Source: Lentinus brumalis (Eukaryota > Basidiomycota > Agaricomycetes > Polyporales > Polyporaceae). Taken from it: a stretch of 64,000 bases of DNA. The stretch lies in contig MARA01000019.1 in NCBI GenBank assembly GCA_001792895.1, positions 124,001 to 188,000 on the forward strand, written 5' to 3'. The notes beneath the pieces were generated by a model. The model was given only the letters and a program-made list of their open reading frames with translations, ran no database searches and was not told the DNA's origin. Below, one piece after another: positions 1-12,959 of the stretch. Both the position numbers and the translations under genes were made by a program. Every line of letters starts with the position of its first letter. Position 1 is the stretch's first letter.

Positions 1-81
1 TTCTCCATCGTGCGAGTACCGTGAGTCTATCCGTGCCTGCCCGTGTGATGCCTGTCCGAACCTGAGCGTATCGCTCCGTAG

Positions 82-840
82 GAGGGTCGCCTGCTGACTC
101 CTCAACCGACCATCGCCACCTGCAATACGCAGCCAAGCACCCCGAGGTGAGTTCGATCTATGTATCTTCCTACACCGGCGATTGAGCGCGATGCAGTCCG
201 ACGGATGTCACCAACATCCCTCGCGTCGACGAGAAGACCGTTCCTGAGCGTCCACTTGCCCTTCGTCTGCAAGCACCTGTGCCTTCTGACGACAACCTTA
301 CCGACGTCGCTCCTGCCGATGTCTATCCGCCAAGGGAATGCGCCCTGGACCCTGCAGAGCCCCAGGATCCGGCAGCTCCAACGATTACCACGCTCTATCG
401 CCTCCCTCTTCCTTCTCGTGATCGCAGACCGGACACAACCGACCAAGGTCTGTGGAAGCTCGCATGCCAGGAGCGGGTCGAGTACCTGTGCGTCTTCTCT
501 CCTTGACTCCTCTACCCTGCCCCAGTCATATGTGTACGGTCGGATGATCTGCCCTATGACATGGACCCTGCTGTCGGCATTCGCCACTGTGACGTTCTCA
601 GCTGACTGCTCCACATCGTTTTGCAGGAAGGACGTCTACCGCGAAGTCTTCGATGCTGTGTTGCGTGCAGAAGCCTCATGTCGACAGACGCCCGCTGACC
701 AAGCCACAACCACCAAACCGGCGCAAGCTGCGGCGCAGGCAGAGTTCCAGCTCTACACGCCCACGACATGTTCGCAGGAACGCCTGGACGCGGACGTCGA
801 TATGGACGTCGGGTACTCGAGCGACTGGGACTCGGATGAA

Positions 841-872
<32 letters not shown>

Positions 873-1947
873 TGACGACATGCTGCTCGACTCGGACTCG
901 GACTCGGACAGCGACGCTCCGACATACGACGCGCTCGTCGCGCTCGACGGGACAGCAAGCACGCCCTCCGGCCCTGGCCCCGGCACGCCCAAGCTGCCGC
1001 GCCTCTCCTCGATCCGCGTGTACGCGCTCGAGGCGGTCCCCGAGCAGACGGGCCGGAACGGCGTGCCGTTCATGGGCCGCGGGACCCCGGTCGACAGGCA
1101 GCGCCGTGCGGACTGGGCGGCGCCTGCGCGCCCGCCGCTGCCTGCTGCGATGCGATACGTGGCGCAGCCGTGGTCGACGCATTCGAGCCCGGCCGAGGGG
1201 TATTACTCGCCTTCCCCGGAGCTGGAGCTGGGGATGGGGATGCCGTTCCAGCAGCCTGGGATGGAGATGGGCATGGCGGTCGGGTATGAGAGCCCGATGC
1301 CGGCGCAGGTGCAGGTGCAGGTGCAGATGCCCGCCCCGACTACGTTCGGGATGAGCGTGAATGGGGTTTCGCAGATGGAGCAGGGGTACGCTGCTGCTCA
1401 GCAGCAGGAGGCTCTCTCGTGGCTCGACCCCGTGCTCCGAGCGGCGTCGATGTCGCCCTCGCCCTCCCCGACGCCCACGTCCGTCCCTCTGTCTCTGTAC
1501 CCCTCCCCGGCGTGCCTGCCCGACTACCCTGCACATACCCCTTCGCCCGACCTGAGCATCTCTTCCTCCTCCTCCTCTTCCTCCTCCTCCTTCTCCTCCT
1601 CTTCTTCATCCTCATCATCATCGTCATCGTCGTCGCTGGGCTCCCCGAGCCCGACGGGGTGCGCGTGGCACGCGACGTTCCTGCAGTGTCTGCAGTCCCC
1701 CGGGTGCGCGCCGTTCTTCGCGTCTCCCTCGGCGGCGCTTGTACCACAGGCTGTGGCGGACGCGTACGTCCCCGTCCCGCCGCCTGTCGACCCCGTTCCC
1801 ATCCCAGTTCCAGTTTCGGTGTCGGCGCCGTTCTCGGTTGGGGGCATGGGCGTGGGGATGGGGATGTTCCCGAACCCGGAGCTGGCGCAGTTCGTGCGCT
1901 CGCACCTCATCGCGGGGTCCGTTACGCTCAGCCACGCGCTTGGTTGA
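82..1947 (+). CDS. Acidic, Ser-rich protein of unknown function (5' end uncertain)
   Basis: No family recognised. A consistent model has an exon ending at 146, an intron 147-196 (GTGAGT...GCAG), an exon 197-487, an intron 488-626 (GTGCGT...TTGCAG) and a last exon 627-1947. The frame is open back only to 82 with no clear ATG, so the start is probably in an earlier exon or outside the window. After the second junction the protein runs through VYREVFDAVLRAEA, a long Asp/Glu tract (about 790-915), a Pro/Met/Gln-rich middle, a pure Ser tract (about 1558-1635) and a GMGVGM stretch, then ends near SGSVTL-like residues with no membrane segment. The acidic and Ser tracts would suit a transcription-associated or scaffold protein, but that is inference. 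Degenerate copies lie near 12960-13200 and 18900-19870, so this is one member of a small local family. Confidence 0.55.
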
Positions 1948-2660
1948 GTGTGGACTCTGCGCTGTCCGGTCGTCCGTCTGGTCTCCTGCTCCGCTGCTTC
2001 GCCCGCCCTCTCGTCGTCGTCGTCGCATCTCTCTGTGTCATATCATCTGTCCAGTCATATTCATCCTCGCAATCTCCCTGCTCTCGCATCGCATTGCTCT
2101 CGCACGCACATCCACCATCCTACGCCCCCCTGCTCCCCGCCTCCCGCGCCCCTGCTCCCTTGCTTGCTCGGCGGGGGCGTGCTATATCCTGTAGTCTACC
2201 TCATATCCTCGTCTCTGCTCCTCTCCTCTCTTCTTTTCTCTTTTGGTTGTGAATCTTGTGATTTGTATATTGGGGATCGTGTTGCTCGGGCCCTGCGTGG
2301 GCTCGATTTTGTATACATTCTGGCGTTTGTGGATCGCTGCTCTCTGCTCTCTGCTCTTCTCATGTGTGATCGCTAGTGTGCTGATTGGAACGATCATTCA
2401 AACGATGACGATCGCGCAGCGCAAGGTCCGTCAATGCATTGGTAGGTGTAAGGACAGTGGATTGGGTCCACGACAACTGGATACATGGGTATGTACTACT
2501 ACATGTGTGTAACGACTCGCACGCGATGGACATTGAAGGGAGGGGCGGAGTATTCCTGAACATGTCCCATATCTCTCGGACCGTCGTCTATACCCATCGC
2601 TCGTACACAGTGAGCTTAGGAGCGTGTAGCGACATGTTGAGTCGTCTCGGAGAGAGACAG
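1948..2660. other. 3' flank of the acidic protein gene; part of a duplicated block
   Basis: No gene seen. The first 300 bases are pyrimidine-rich, as expected for a 3' UTR. From about 2420 to 2650 the sequence resembles 13270-13550: both contain a block around GATACATGGGTATGTA or TAGGTACATGGGTATGTA, then a CATGTCC block and a further block ending near GACACGCTGAG or GACATGTTGAG. The duplicated unit therefore extends past the coding region into its downstream DNA. Confidence 0.4.
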
Positions 2661-2662
2661 GT

Positions 2663-4840
2663 TCAGGGGAGAGGGTCTGCATCGCTGTTGCGGACGAGCT
2701 CCCAGCTCCTGGCGCTGATACGCCTGTATGGACGGCGAAGACCAGTGAACATGATGCGTAGTGACAGGCCTGCCGCAGTGGGGTCGCCCGTTACGACGAC
2801 GGTGGGCTGCAACTTGCTACAGACGACCTCGAAGTCAAAGCACTTGGGCGGCATCAGCACAAACCCGTTTTGATTATCGATGATCGCGACGTACCTCGTA
2901 GTAAGCCTGGACGTCCGAGCCCATGCCAGGGCCTTGAAAGGCGATGTGAGAGCGGGAAGAAAGCGAAAGTATACTTACCTTGTGAGATACTTAAGTGTCG
3001 GGAGAGATGCAACGGTGCCACTAGGACTGGGTCCAGAACCGCGTCGACTGGCACCGGTACGGGCGCCGGATCGATGGGCACTGTTTCCATCCACGAGACG
3101 CATCGTAGCAGGCGAGCGGTCCACACGCCAGCGACTGGAGACACTAGTGCAATGCCACTGTATGCCACACGCACCCGGTCGAGCTCGGGGAGCAGAGTCC
3201 GGGCACCATGACGACACTGCCAGAGGGTATGCAGCGCGGGGGAGTCTTGCATCGGCGGCGGCAGGCTCGCGGCGGCGACGGACGTGAGCGCAGTGAAGGG
3301 CGAAGACAACATCGACCCCGTGCTCCGTGCTGCTGAGCGGTGGCGATCGCCTGCTGCATGTGCGAGATGACGGTCGACGTTTATCCGGAACGGAGGCACC
3401 GGCACCTGCACAACGACGTTATACCGGGGGCATCCGTAGCATCTGAAACTGCTTGTCCACCGGCAGGCCATTCCACCCCGTGTGCTCGAGGAGGCTAGCT
3501 TGTACGTGTCTCAGGAGTCCGACAGGGCGGTCCGCATGTTGTCGTCTTCGTCTGAATCTCGGACGCTCGAGTAGCCGACGTGCGTCGGCGACTCGCCGCC
3601 CAAAACTTGCGTGTGGTGACAGTGTATAACCGGAACTCGGTCTACGTCGCTGCTTCCGATCTCGTTGGCCGTGGGCGCAAGTCCTGCTAAGGTAAGTCAG
3701 ACGAGAATGTCACAGTTGCTAATCAAGCTCACAGAAAAAGTGCATTGTTGGTGCAGAACCGACGTAAACGATAGGGGCGGGATATGCAAAGCACAAAACG
3801 TACGGGACAGGTTCGGCTCTTATATGCAATAGTGAGCGCCCTATCCGCCGAGACCTCGACTTCTGCACGCTGCAATGCGTGGGATCTCTTGACAGCGGAG
3901 TGAGCTCAGCGAAAGCTGCCACTTGCGGCCGACTCACCGTTCCAGGATCTCCTTGCAGTCACACGTCACGAGGGTCGTAGGGTCCGAGTCTCGTCGTCCG
4001 AGCAGGTAAGGATTTCATGTATACCGGAACTGCGACCGGCAGAGGTATATGACCGTTCCTGTTTGCTTGTACCGGTGACGAGCGAAGGGCACTGGACGCG
4101 CCGTACTCACGCCGCAGGGTTGATGCAAACGCCCAGGTCTGCAGACCAGAGGCTTTCGGGACAGACGAGAGGGAAAGATGGGGAGGAAGTCAGGCGGTCA
4201 AGCGGATCGAATGTACTTGGTAGAGACCAGCGAGTGTAGGTGGCTACCGCTAGAAAGCGCAGTTGTCAGATGTAGGACTTCGAGAGCAGAAATGGACGCA
4301 CATGAGAGCAACCGTGGCATCGACGCCGTTATAAAGGCGCAGTCGAACCCAGGGATCTCCCCGTTACCAAATGTCCATCTCCCCCACATACAGGTCGGCG
4401 GTCGACCATAACCGGGTTTTGTCGCCACCGACATCTGCAGGACGACCTGCACCGCACGCCACCACATCTCATAGTACTGTAATCATATCCTGGGTTCTGA
4501 ATGTTCGTTTGCAGGGTGCGTCGGTCGTATTCGGACGACAATCGAAGCAAGATCGGGGGCTTGGATGGCGGATGTGAGCATGCGGCCCAGTCTGCGCCTC
4601 AAGAGAGGTGTCCTCGTGGGCGGTCGAATACCGGCTCGGATTGAGTATGACGTCCACGTAGGCCCGCAGATCACTTCCTGATCGAGGTCGCGATGCCCTC
4701 CGAAGACATGGGTGCGTTCGCCGTCGTGGAGCAGCAACGACGGGACTCGCACTCCTGACGCGTTGCTGCGCGGGTCTGGGCGCATGATGAGGTCCTCGAC
4801 GACGGTCGCGTTCATGACCACGACATTCGCGGGCGTCATT
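2663..4840 (-). pseudogene. Broken minus-strand gene, probably aspartic-peptidase-like
   Basis: Several minus-strand open stretches look coding but do not join into one gene. One, ending at a stop near 2663, reads YVAIIDNQNGF then PPKCFDFEVVCSKLQP. Others read GWNGLPVDKQFQMLRMPP (near 3430-3480) and NVVVMNATVVEDLI (near 4790-4830). The last resembles PNDIVLRNATVPKHDDV at about 14740-14800, in the block with a DTG-type peptidase relic. The order and strand match that second block, so I take this as a decayed copy of the same gene. The individual exons are not secure, and no catalytic DTG was found here. Confidence 0.25.
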
Positions 4841-7540
4841 CCGAACGGGACGTTAGCGGTCTCGTCAAGGCCGGTAGGTGAACCTGTTTCATATGGGTTG
4901 AGGAGAGTTGGCTCACGTACACGAAATAACTGAAGAACATACCAGCCAAATCGAGGGTGTCGAACTGGCTTGTTGATGCGGGAGGCTACAGTAGTCGGCA
5001 GGCGAAGTAAAGGAGAAAGGCAGATCTATGGGGAGAGCAAACGGCAGGTCCGGGCCTTGCGCGTGACTGTCTGCTGCAGGAGACGAAAAGGCGAAGGGAC
5101 AAGAAGACACTAGGAAGCCATAGGAATCGTCGAGGTTGTCGTATACGTCAATAGAGGCGAGCACGAGGTTGCACGCTGTACACATGAGTCGGCACAATTA
5201 AATACAGTCCGCTGTAAGACGAGATTGAGCGACCTGACTTACTATGCCAGCTAAACTCATCTCTACTTGCTATCCAATATCATCGTTTGCAGCGGAGGCT
5301 GATCAACGAGAAACAACTGCGTGCGGAGAGCGCCAATGTCAGAACATAGTCGACGTCGGACGACGATCTGCGACAAGCGGGGTTTGAGGAGGGCTTCGCC
5401 CGAGCAATGTGCGACACTAGTACTGGTACTCACAAGCGTGATCTTGAGCCCATCGTTCTGACGTCTCCTCCCAACATCGCGAATACTGCGGCATTGAGCA
5501 AATCTTCGCGCAGTGATCGTTACTATGGCACAAATATGCAGGTCCGAGGAGAGACTTCAAGACAGTGTCACCGCCATGTGAGAGGATTGCGAAAGTGGCG
5601 CATGAGCAAGCAAGAGTACCAGACTGAGACTTGGAGTTGTGGAGGTTGCGGAGCAAGGAGCGGAAGCGCCAGGTAGCGCCCGGGTGAGTCGTGACAAAGA
5701 GAGCGCGCAATTTGGGCGCAACCACTGAGTTCCCCAAGTACCGCCAAAGGTCTTCATAAATTCAGCAACGGCAGAGTCGTAGGTCATTCTGCTCTTCCCA
5801 AGCGACGTATATGTATCTAGCAGCTGACACAGCGGACAGCGTAGACATAACTGGACGGTACATGCAAGCTATAACTCCGGCCACTATGGCGTGGTCGCGC
5901 TTTTGATTGCTTCGCGCAGCATTTATACCAAGGAACGCAGGAACGAACGAGTCGTTGACGTGAACGGTGTTGATGATTTTACCACCAGAGACCGACACGT
6001 TGTTAGAAACGGTCTGTGGAGAAGACTGGACGGGTTGGATGTATGTTGAGGGGACTAGGAGCGGGTAATTGTCGGAGCACATTGTCCGTGAACACGGCGG
6101 TGTCAAAGGTACCCCAAGACTGTGACGCTGAATTCTCCCAGGACAGCAAGAGGGCTTTGCTATCGTGGATCTGTGCTACTCTATGAGAAGCATGGCCGGC
6201 GGTGGTCATGTGGGCTTCTGAACAGAGGGACAGCAAGGGAATATCTTGTCGGACTTCCGCAGAACCGCAAGGTCCACCATTGGCGGGAACGTAGGCGTCC
6301 ACTCGGGAGCGGAAGTATCGAGTCGATATGCAGCATTAGTATTCTAATAAGCCTGTCTCCACTCTTTCGGATCGTGATATCAACCTTCGGAATATTTACG
6401 TATGACAGAAGCTGTAAAGGGTATGTCGCTGGACGCACAGATGCGAACCCAAGTACACTAGAACACACCGCCCAGCATGTCGCTATCTCCCAGTAAATCA
6501 GAACGTTTCCGTAATCCAGTACTGAGCCGCGAGGTACTTTCTCAGGCACAACGCCTTGAGGTTCGGAGCATGGATGACCGCCAACTCCATGGCAGTGACA
6601 ATACAGTACCCTCTAAAATTGACCTCATATCAAAGTCTTGTAAACTGACGACACCGCGTGGAGAAGAAGATCGTCCGCGTTTGCATGGCAAATGAGTGTC
6701 TATCAAGGTCATCAAGGCGAAGTGGTTACATTCCGAATTAGGTAAGTGTTGTCCCTCATAAAACAACGGGGCTCCGACAGCCGTGAGGCGGTCGGCGGAA
6801 AACGATGCGGTCAGACAGGAACATGGGGTTGGTTCTTCCGCGCATGGGCGAACAAAAGGAACTTTTCAGGAATCGAACGCCGAGCTAGCTGCACGCTTCT
6901 CTGGCCAAGACATCTCTCATCGCCGGCCTCCGAAACAAATGAGAAGGTGCTACACACATGAGGAAGAAGCGGCCTCGGAAGAAGAAGACGAGATGCCGAC
7001 CACGATGATCCCCCTCGTGGTACAACTCTATGGCGGCGTTCGAGAGAGTGTGCAATATTGGCTGCGCGGAAGCAACAGCCCAAGTAGACTAGAACCTCAA
7101 GAAGCGGGCCACACGCGAAGCGGCCGGCCTGTGTGTCATTGCGAAGTCGCCTTTCGATTGGATATCCTACCAGTCCACTTAGCAGCAGTATGCCGCACGT
7201 TGCACGACAGGCATCCCAGCATCTTTCGGACCAGACAGAATGCCAATTGGGCGGAAATTCACCGCGCGAGGTTGCCTTTCGGTCAGGTTTCAGGCTGAAA
7301 GGAAACCTTGCGGCCTGTCGCGCTCACAAATGAGACGATATCCTCGCGCGGCTTACATCTGCCGCCTTTTCGCCCGTCCGAAACACGGGTATGCCTGTCG
7401 TGTCGCATCTCATGCCGGCCGGGTGTTATTGTGGAACGCATCTATCGCTCTCACAACTCCTGCTCGGGCCCGAGGGCAGACTCGTACTTGTTATGTACTA
7501 TCGAAAGCCGCCAGCACGTGATGGGCTCCCACTGAGAGCA
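4841..7540. other. No supportable gene
   Basis: Minus-strand stretches at 5557-5787, 5762-6106, 6003-6302 and 6542-6766 have a coding-like composition, for example KIINTVHVNDSFVPAFLGIN and NHFALMTLIDTHLPC. No start, splice chain or recognised domain links them. This may be another decayed gene on the minus strand. Nothing else is seen. Confidence 0.3.
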
Positions 7541-7546
7541 TATAAG
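7541..7546 (+). promoter_or_regulatory. Possible TATA element of the aspartic peptidase gene
   Basis: A CATATAAG motif lies about 49 bp before the ATG at 7590. The distance suits a short 5' UTR. It is only a sequence match. Confidence 0.3.
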
Positions 7547-7589
7547 ACGCACGACAGGAGAATGATGAGGACGCAGCAGTTCCTCCCTC

Positions 7590-10027
7590 ATGGCTTCTCA
7601 GACCACTTCCGAACCCGAGATTTTGATTTTCGAACTTGTACCCCCCGAGGAGGCATCTCCGCGGCAGCGGGTAAGTCTGTGCCCACAGTCGTTCGTGCCA
7701 CTACTGACACCACTGTGCCAAGCTCAAATGGGACGTGCTGTTCCGCTTTGGCATCGTCCATGCAGCAGCAGCCGGAGACGCTGCCAGTTCTCCCGCACCC
7801 CTAGCATCTGACGCTTCCGGTACCGGTGTGAGTCACGCTGAGTCTCCTCCGAGTCGTCAAGCCGGAACACCGTTGCTCTCCCGCACGCAACCTGGGTCAA
7901 GGCTTGGGAGGACCGCTTCCGGTATGGCTCATGGCGTAAGACGTTCTACACCTGAGTCCAGTGGACGTGGTGCGCGGACTCTTGTGCCGATGGAGGGCGG
8001 CGACTCACGGAGGCTGGACATCTCGGACTCTTTCCCACCGAATATTGCTGTCGCCGAACCTCGCATCGGCAACTGGACCGAGTTGATGCTCGACGCAGCG
8101 TCTGTCCCATCGCAGAGCTATCGCATTCAAGTCGTATGTACCCATTAATGCCCTTGGCGGACGTGTCTTCTGAACTGCAATTCAGATCGTACAGGGAAAG
8201 CTCTTCCAGCCGATTGTCGATACAGGTACGTCTGTGCACCGAATGAATTCACATTCTCACGGTTGGTTTGATGCGATAGGCTCTAACACGTCGTAAGTCA
8301 TGCACATGTTACCAAGAGAAACGTTGACATGATTTGTGACAGCTGGCTCTACGGTGCCAACCCTGTGATTTACTTCTGGGATGAGGCGCTCGCCAGGTAC
8401 ACAAAAGCGACGAGTGCCGATATCACTGCTTACCGGGATGAAACCCCTCCCTCGCACGTCACCCTGGGTGGTTATGAGCGTTACTACCTCAACGGACCGG
8501 AGAAGCAGAAGGCAATCCATGGTGTCATCGAGTATGGAGATACATCCGCTGTCTGTGAGTTCGTCTTTCTTCATGCTGTTGTCATCTGAGAGCACTCAGG
8601 GATAGCGTTCACTGATTCCTCGTCCCACGACTAGGGCTCGGGGTGAAACCTGATATCAAGGAGAAGTGTACCTTCGAATGCTACACGTCCACGGAAACGC
8701 GTTCCATCCGCACTAAAATATCCAGAAACATAGCTTTGGGCTTCACCTACGCTTACAGCATCGCCTGGGAATTCCGTGAGGCTGATGGCATTTTCGGGCT
8801 TGGGTTACTCGAGTACGTCTGAATGCTGCCCGTACAATATCACTCTAACTGCAGATTATAGTCATTACTCGCCGTTTCGATTTGACGACCCTAACGGTAT
8901 CCGTCAAGGGACTGTGGCAAGTACAGATCTCTTCACTCATGCGGTACTTTCTAACATTGTTCTCAAAGAGCATCATGAAGGCGTTATCATCTTCGCTGGT
9001 GAAGTCGCCGGTAAGTGCGAATTTCTGCACAATCCTTCCAATAAAATAATCTTCCCGCGTTGCAGTACGGCGGCTACTCTCTATACTTCGCCCTCCAGAG
9101 CCCTCAGAATGCCGCCCGGTAAGACACGCGACACTGAAACCTGTCCCGAACTGACGACGTCCCTTAGGGGCCAGCGGAGTTTCATGTTAGCCAATGGCTG
9201 GCCGAAACGTTATGTTGTTGACTGGTCCGCATCGATACCAGTGGTCGTCGGCAGCACGTTATGGGACGTTCGCTGGCTCTCGTTCAGACTCGTCCAAGCC
9301 CACCGGGCCCCTCCAGGCCCTGATGGGAAGCGAGTCCGCACAACGTACATAGACGTACCTGGAACCGAGTATACCTTCGACCCGGGCAACAACGGCATTC
9401 GTGTTACTCTGGACTCGGGTAAGCGATCATCACTGTCATTACGCTCCGAGGGAATGCTGATATGATACCGTCAGGTACGGGCACGACATGGGTCCCCCTT
9501 GCGCTTTTGACCCACTTGCGCACGAAAGTCTTCCCCTCTCCCTTCAACCATGCCATCGAGGCTGAGTGGGGCAACACGACACCCGTTATGGAGAAACCGG
9601 AGGTTCCCTACCGGGTTCACGACGGCGAGATGTTCAACGGTATGGTTTACGACCATAGGACCCTGGTGGCCTTGAAGTTCGCAGGACAGAGCGACCCTGT
9701 CGAAGTTCTCTGTCCGATCGATGATTTCCTCCTCGCTCGTGTGAGGACTGGTTATCCAACGCCGACTTACCACGACGGGCTGCTGCATGCCACGCCCCCA
9801 GACCTACGGAACATCCTTGGACTGGTATGCACCATCCCGATTGTTTCCACGCCCGTCGCCATATTGAGTCTCCTTTTTAGAATTTCTTTCAAACGATGTT
9901 TGTCGCTCTCCACAAGCAGACCAGGGGGATAACTGCCCCCTACGTGAAGTTGGCAAACAGGACCGCCGGGCTCGATGGTCTTGACCTCCTGGAGTCCACA
10001 GGTGCCGCCGCCCAACATTCCATTTGA
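7590..10027 (+). CDS. A1-family aspartic-peptidase-like protein
   Basis: Pepsin-type (A1) proteases are bilobal and use one Asp from each lobe. Both motifs are visible: IVDTGSNTSW (exon junctions 8225/8280 and 8292/8343) and LDSGTGTTW (9418/9475). Suggested exons are 7590-7670, 7723-8133, 8186-8225, 8280-8292, 8343-8554, 8635-8812, 8862-9010, 9066-9118, 9168-9418, 9475-9824 and 9881-10027. The fourth is a 13-base microexon. The protein is about 628 residues, longer than the usual 350-450, with an N-terminal extension (about residues 1-165) of low complexity. I see no clear signal peptide at the ATG, so export is uncertain. The junction 9010/9066 leaves the frame out of step for the next exon, whose reading YGGYSLYF looks genuine. 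Either that boundary is wrong or the gene carries a small indel. Peptidase-like is safe; active peptidase is inference. Confidence 0.7.
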
Positions 10028-10359
10028 TTCTCGAGAATGTACCTTGTCGGTTGCCTTCGGGCTCTCGCATGAACTTGTATCCCGATGAACGCCGTGTCTC
10101 GCTGTGTACTAAAGAATATACATCTCATTTGCTGCAGAACGTTAACAGGAGAGTCGTGACATGTGGCCGCCTTTCTCTCACCTGCCTTTCCCTCCTACAT
10201 ACAGCTGCTAACAGTAGATAGTAGGCGTAGGAGTCGACGACGAGTATGACTACATGAGATTTTGCTAGTAGGGAAGAGAGGGCATAAGGTGATCCAGTCG
10301 AGTATCTACATCGTGCTCATCGCCACTGAAAACACGTCAGAAACATTTTGTAGTCTGAT
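10028..10359. other. Convergent intergenic region
   Basis: Lies between the 3' ends of the peptidase gene (plus) and the F-box gene (minus). No ORF, repeat or RNA gene seen. Confidence 0.5.
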
Positions 10360-12126
10360 TCAACAGATGCTTACTTGGGTGTCGTACTTGCGGTTTATCT
10401 GCATGGCCACTCTCGTCTCGGTCACTCCATCGCCTAGGACACGAATGACATCGTATCGACGCCACTGCAGCTGAAACATCTGGTATACAAAGTGCCACAC
10501 TTCCTGCAGCCGCGGGCCAAGTACTTGCGCAAATTCAATCGCACTTGATTGCAGACTGCGTACGAATGCCGGAGGAAGCCGCTCCGTCCAGAAACGGGGC
10601 TCTCTTTTGTTGCGGTCGAGCATTGGAGAATTCATGCGAGGAAAATCCAAGTGGACCTTCAAGATACGAAGTGCGGATAGCGATGCCAGGGGACGGGCAA
10701 TGTCGAGCTGATGTGAGATTCGCATTAGGTTCTATGCACATACGAGGGCGTGGACAGTGACTTACCACCGGAATCTCCGCATCACCGTTCGGACGGTATC
10801 GATGGAACTCGAGGGTGGTCAGCCGAGGGAAGTTCGACGCTATATGCGAGAGGAGCGACGCTTCGGTGTAGTCTGAGCAGTACTCCACTCCAAGCATGCG
10901 CAGATCGGGGGTGTCACATCGCTGCAGGACGCGTAGCAACGTCGACGATGAGATTGGGGGGGAATATGACCGAAGCCTGTCAGGTTCATAGTTGACCTCC
11001 TGCCATCTTCGGATACACTGATGTGGCCATGACTGCAACATGAGCGTACGCATGGTCGGCGGTAGGTGAGCGTAGATTTCGTCCTCTGGATCCGGGTGAG
11101 ATACCGAGAGACTCTCGAGGTACGGCCATGGATATGACGCAGGGAAACCCCGGGGCCAGAGCGCGGTTGCACTCACACCTTCCCCTTCCATCAGCTCAAG
11201 CGATAGGACTCGGAGGTTGGGCATGCGCGCGAACAGACCGACTATGGGAAGCGTGGGTGTCGTCCAACGAAGCCCTCGCAACCTGAGCTCGCGCAGGCGA
11301 GGCCAGTCCAGCGAGGAAATTGTATCTATGGGTGCCGGTTCAGCAGGAAGCGATAGCGTCTCGAGCGAGAGGTGGAGAAACCGAAGCACGCGGTCCAGTG
11401 CTTCGGTCTCTGACAATCGGCCGTACGGGTCCCGTATGTTGGGAAGAAGGTACTCGAAGGAGGCGATCGGCGTACACGGTTGCAGCTGGAGTGCCGCAGC
11501 GTCCGGGAGTCTCGGACATATATGGACATGGTCCAAAACCAACCGTTGAAGTTGTGGAAGAGAGAGGAAGCCGCACAAGGTATCCCAGGAGAGACCATGG
11601 CCAAACCAGTGGGAATGGATAGGACGGACGACGATGGCAGACAAACAGGGCATGTTCTGCAGCACATGCTGGAGTTTCGGACTCTCCAGTGCGCCACAAA
11701 TCACATCCGAGTCTTGCGGTGTATAGTTTTCCCAATCAGAGGCTGCGAAATATCCATCGATGCAACGACAACAGAGCTTGATTGTTCTGTACAAGATTCA
11801 GTACAACCGACAACAGAGAAGCTACGGAAACTTACCTCACGTGAGGCCAAACGGTACTCGGGATCGTATGTGGGTCAGACGACGATGCGTCCGAAACGCT
11901 GATATCCTGCTTGCAATGGCTGAAGAGGACCGACATGGACAATCCACGCAACCGGCGGCAGGTGCACGAAAGACGCACAGCGCCCAGGATCGTAGAGCCA
12001 ACCGCCTTCAGATGCTCGAGAAGGCGAATAAGGAAGTAGTCGTCGAGGTCCAGTATCCTGCCTATCCGTCAGAACGTAGGGCTTCATCTCGAGGCAGACG
12101 ACTTACGAGTGAGTAGTGCGATGCAT
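10360..12126 (-). CDS. F-box / leucine-rich-repeat-like protein 1
   Basis: Four exons in transcription order: 12126-12107, 12057-11836, 11786-10766 and 10707-10360, which close to 536 residues. The first exon is only 20 bases (MHRTTHS, last codon split). Exon 2 carries the F-box-like helix pair (ILDLDDYFLIRLLEHL, then VRLSCTCRRLRGL) and ends in TVWPHVR. The long exon 3 holds irregular leucine-rich repeats: LPQLQRLVLDHVHI, WPRLRELRLRG, MPNLRVLSLELM, PRLTTLEFHRYRP. Exon 4 continues ALRILKVHLDF. In fungi such proteins are usually substrate adaptors of SCF ubiquitin ligases; that role is family knowledge and the target is unknown. All three introns are 49-58 bp. The same architecture recurs at 16627, 30388 and 51456. 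No frame break seen. Confidence 0.8.
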
Positions 12127-12959
12127 GCTGAGGCGCAGCGAGTGGATGGTTCGACTTCATGCAACTTGGAGGAGGCGTCTAAGCTCGTGGCAGAGAAAAC
12201 TCCCACGCCACCCTCGCCCCAACTTTCGACGGCGACAACGCTCTTGCAACGCCCTCGCTCTGAGTCTCATCCTGCTCGTCAGTTTGTCTCTCTTCTCACA
12301 TCGCGACGCCGCCGTGCGCGCTGCTCCGTGCTCGTCGCCCGCTCCGACGAGCGCAGTCTAGGTCTGTATGCCACACAACATGCTTGATTGACACCGGCCT
12401 CGTCCTCGATCTTCCCTAGGTTGTGCCCGCCAGCATCCACGTTGAACTTGGACGTTAACGTACTCGATCACTCACGCTTCCAATGCATCATGCCCGCGGG
12501 AGGCGGATGCCTGCGGGATGCGGAAGAATGGAGAGCGAAGACCGGTGAGACGGCCGCCCAACGAGACCATCCTCGAGCAGGACCGCAACGACGACTCTCT
12601 GCCCTCACCCTGTGGCCAGTGCTACAGGATATGGCATCCGCAACGTTCCGAGGAGGAGACGACCCTCCTCGCAGGCGTTCGAGGGATGGATGGCGTCGTA
12701 TCGCTCCAGGTGTACTGGGCGAGGGATACACGGGTAAGCGCGATCAACCATGCCAGCTCGGCGTACTTGTCCTCCGTCCCTCCTCATCCCCTCGTCTCCT
12801 TCTATGGCTGCTGCGACGTCGCAGTAGCTACACGCACCTGAGCCTACGCCGGCGAGTATATGAGCGCCTGTTGGCTAGACACACCAATACATCCCGTTGA
12901 ACCGTCTCTACGCGTGAATTTCCCTGCACGTTACTACACGACGATGCAGACCAGGCCTT
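12127..12959. other. No gene; probable remains of the acidic protein family
   Basis: Many short open stretches in all frames, none convincing. Its position, just before a clear relic of the acidic protein gene (12960-13200), suggests it is the upstream part of that relic after heavy decay. It would also contain the 5' flank and promoter of the F-box gene that starts at 12126. Confidence 0.3.

Noticed and set aside
653..1536. Arg-rich ORFs in other frames over the acidic protein gene
   Set aside because: They are frame shadows of GAC/GAG and TCC/TCG repeats; the acidic/Ser frame is the one consistent with splicing and with the paralogous relics.
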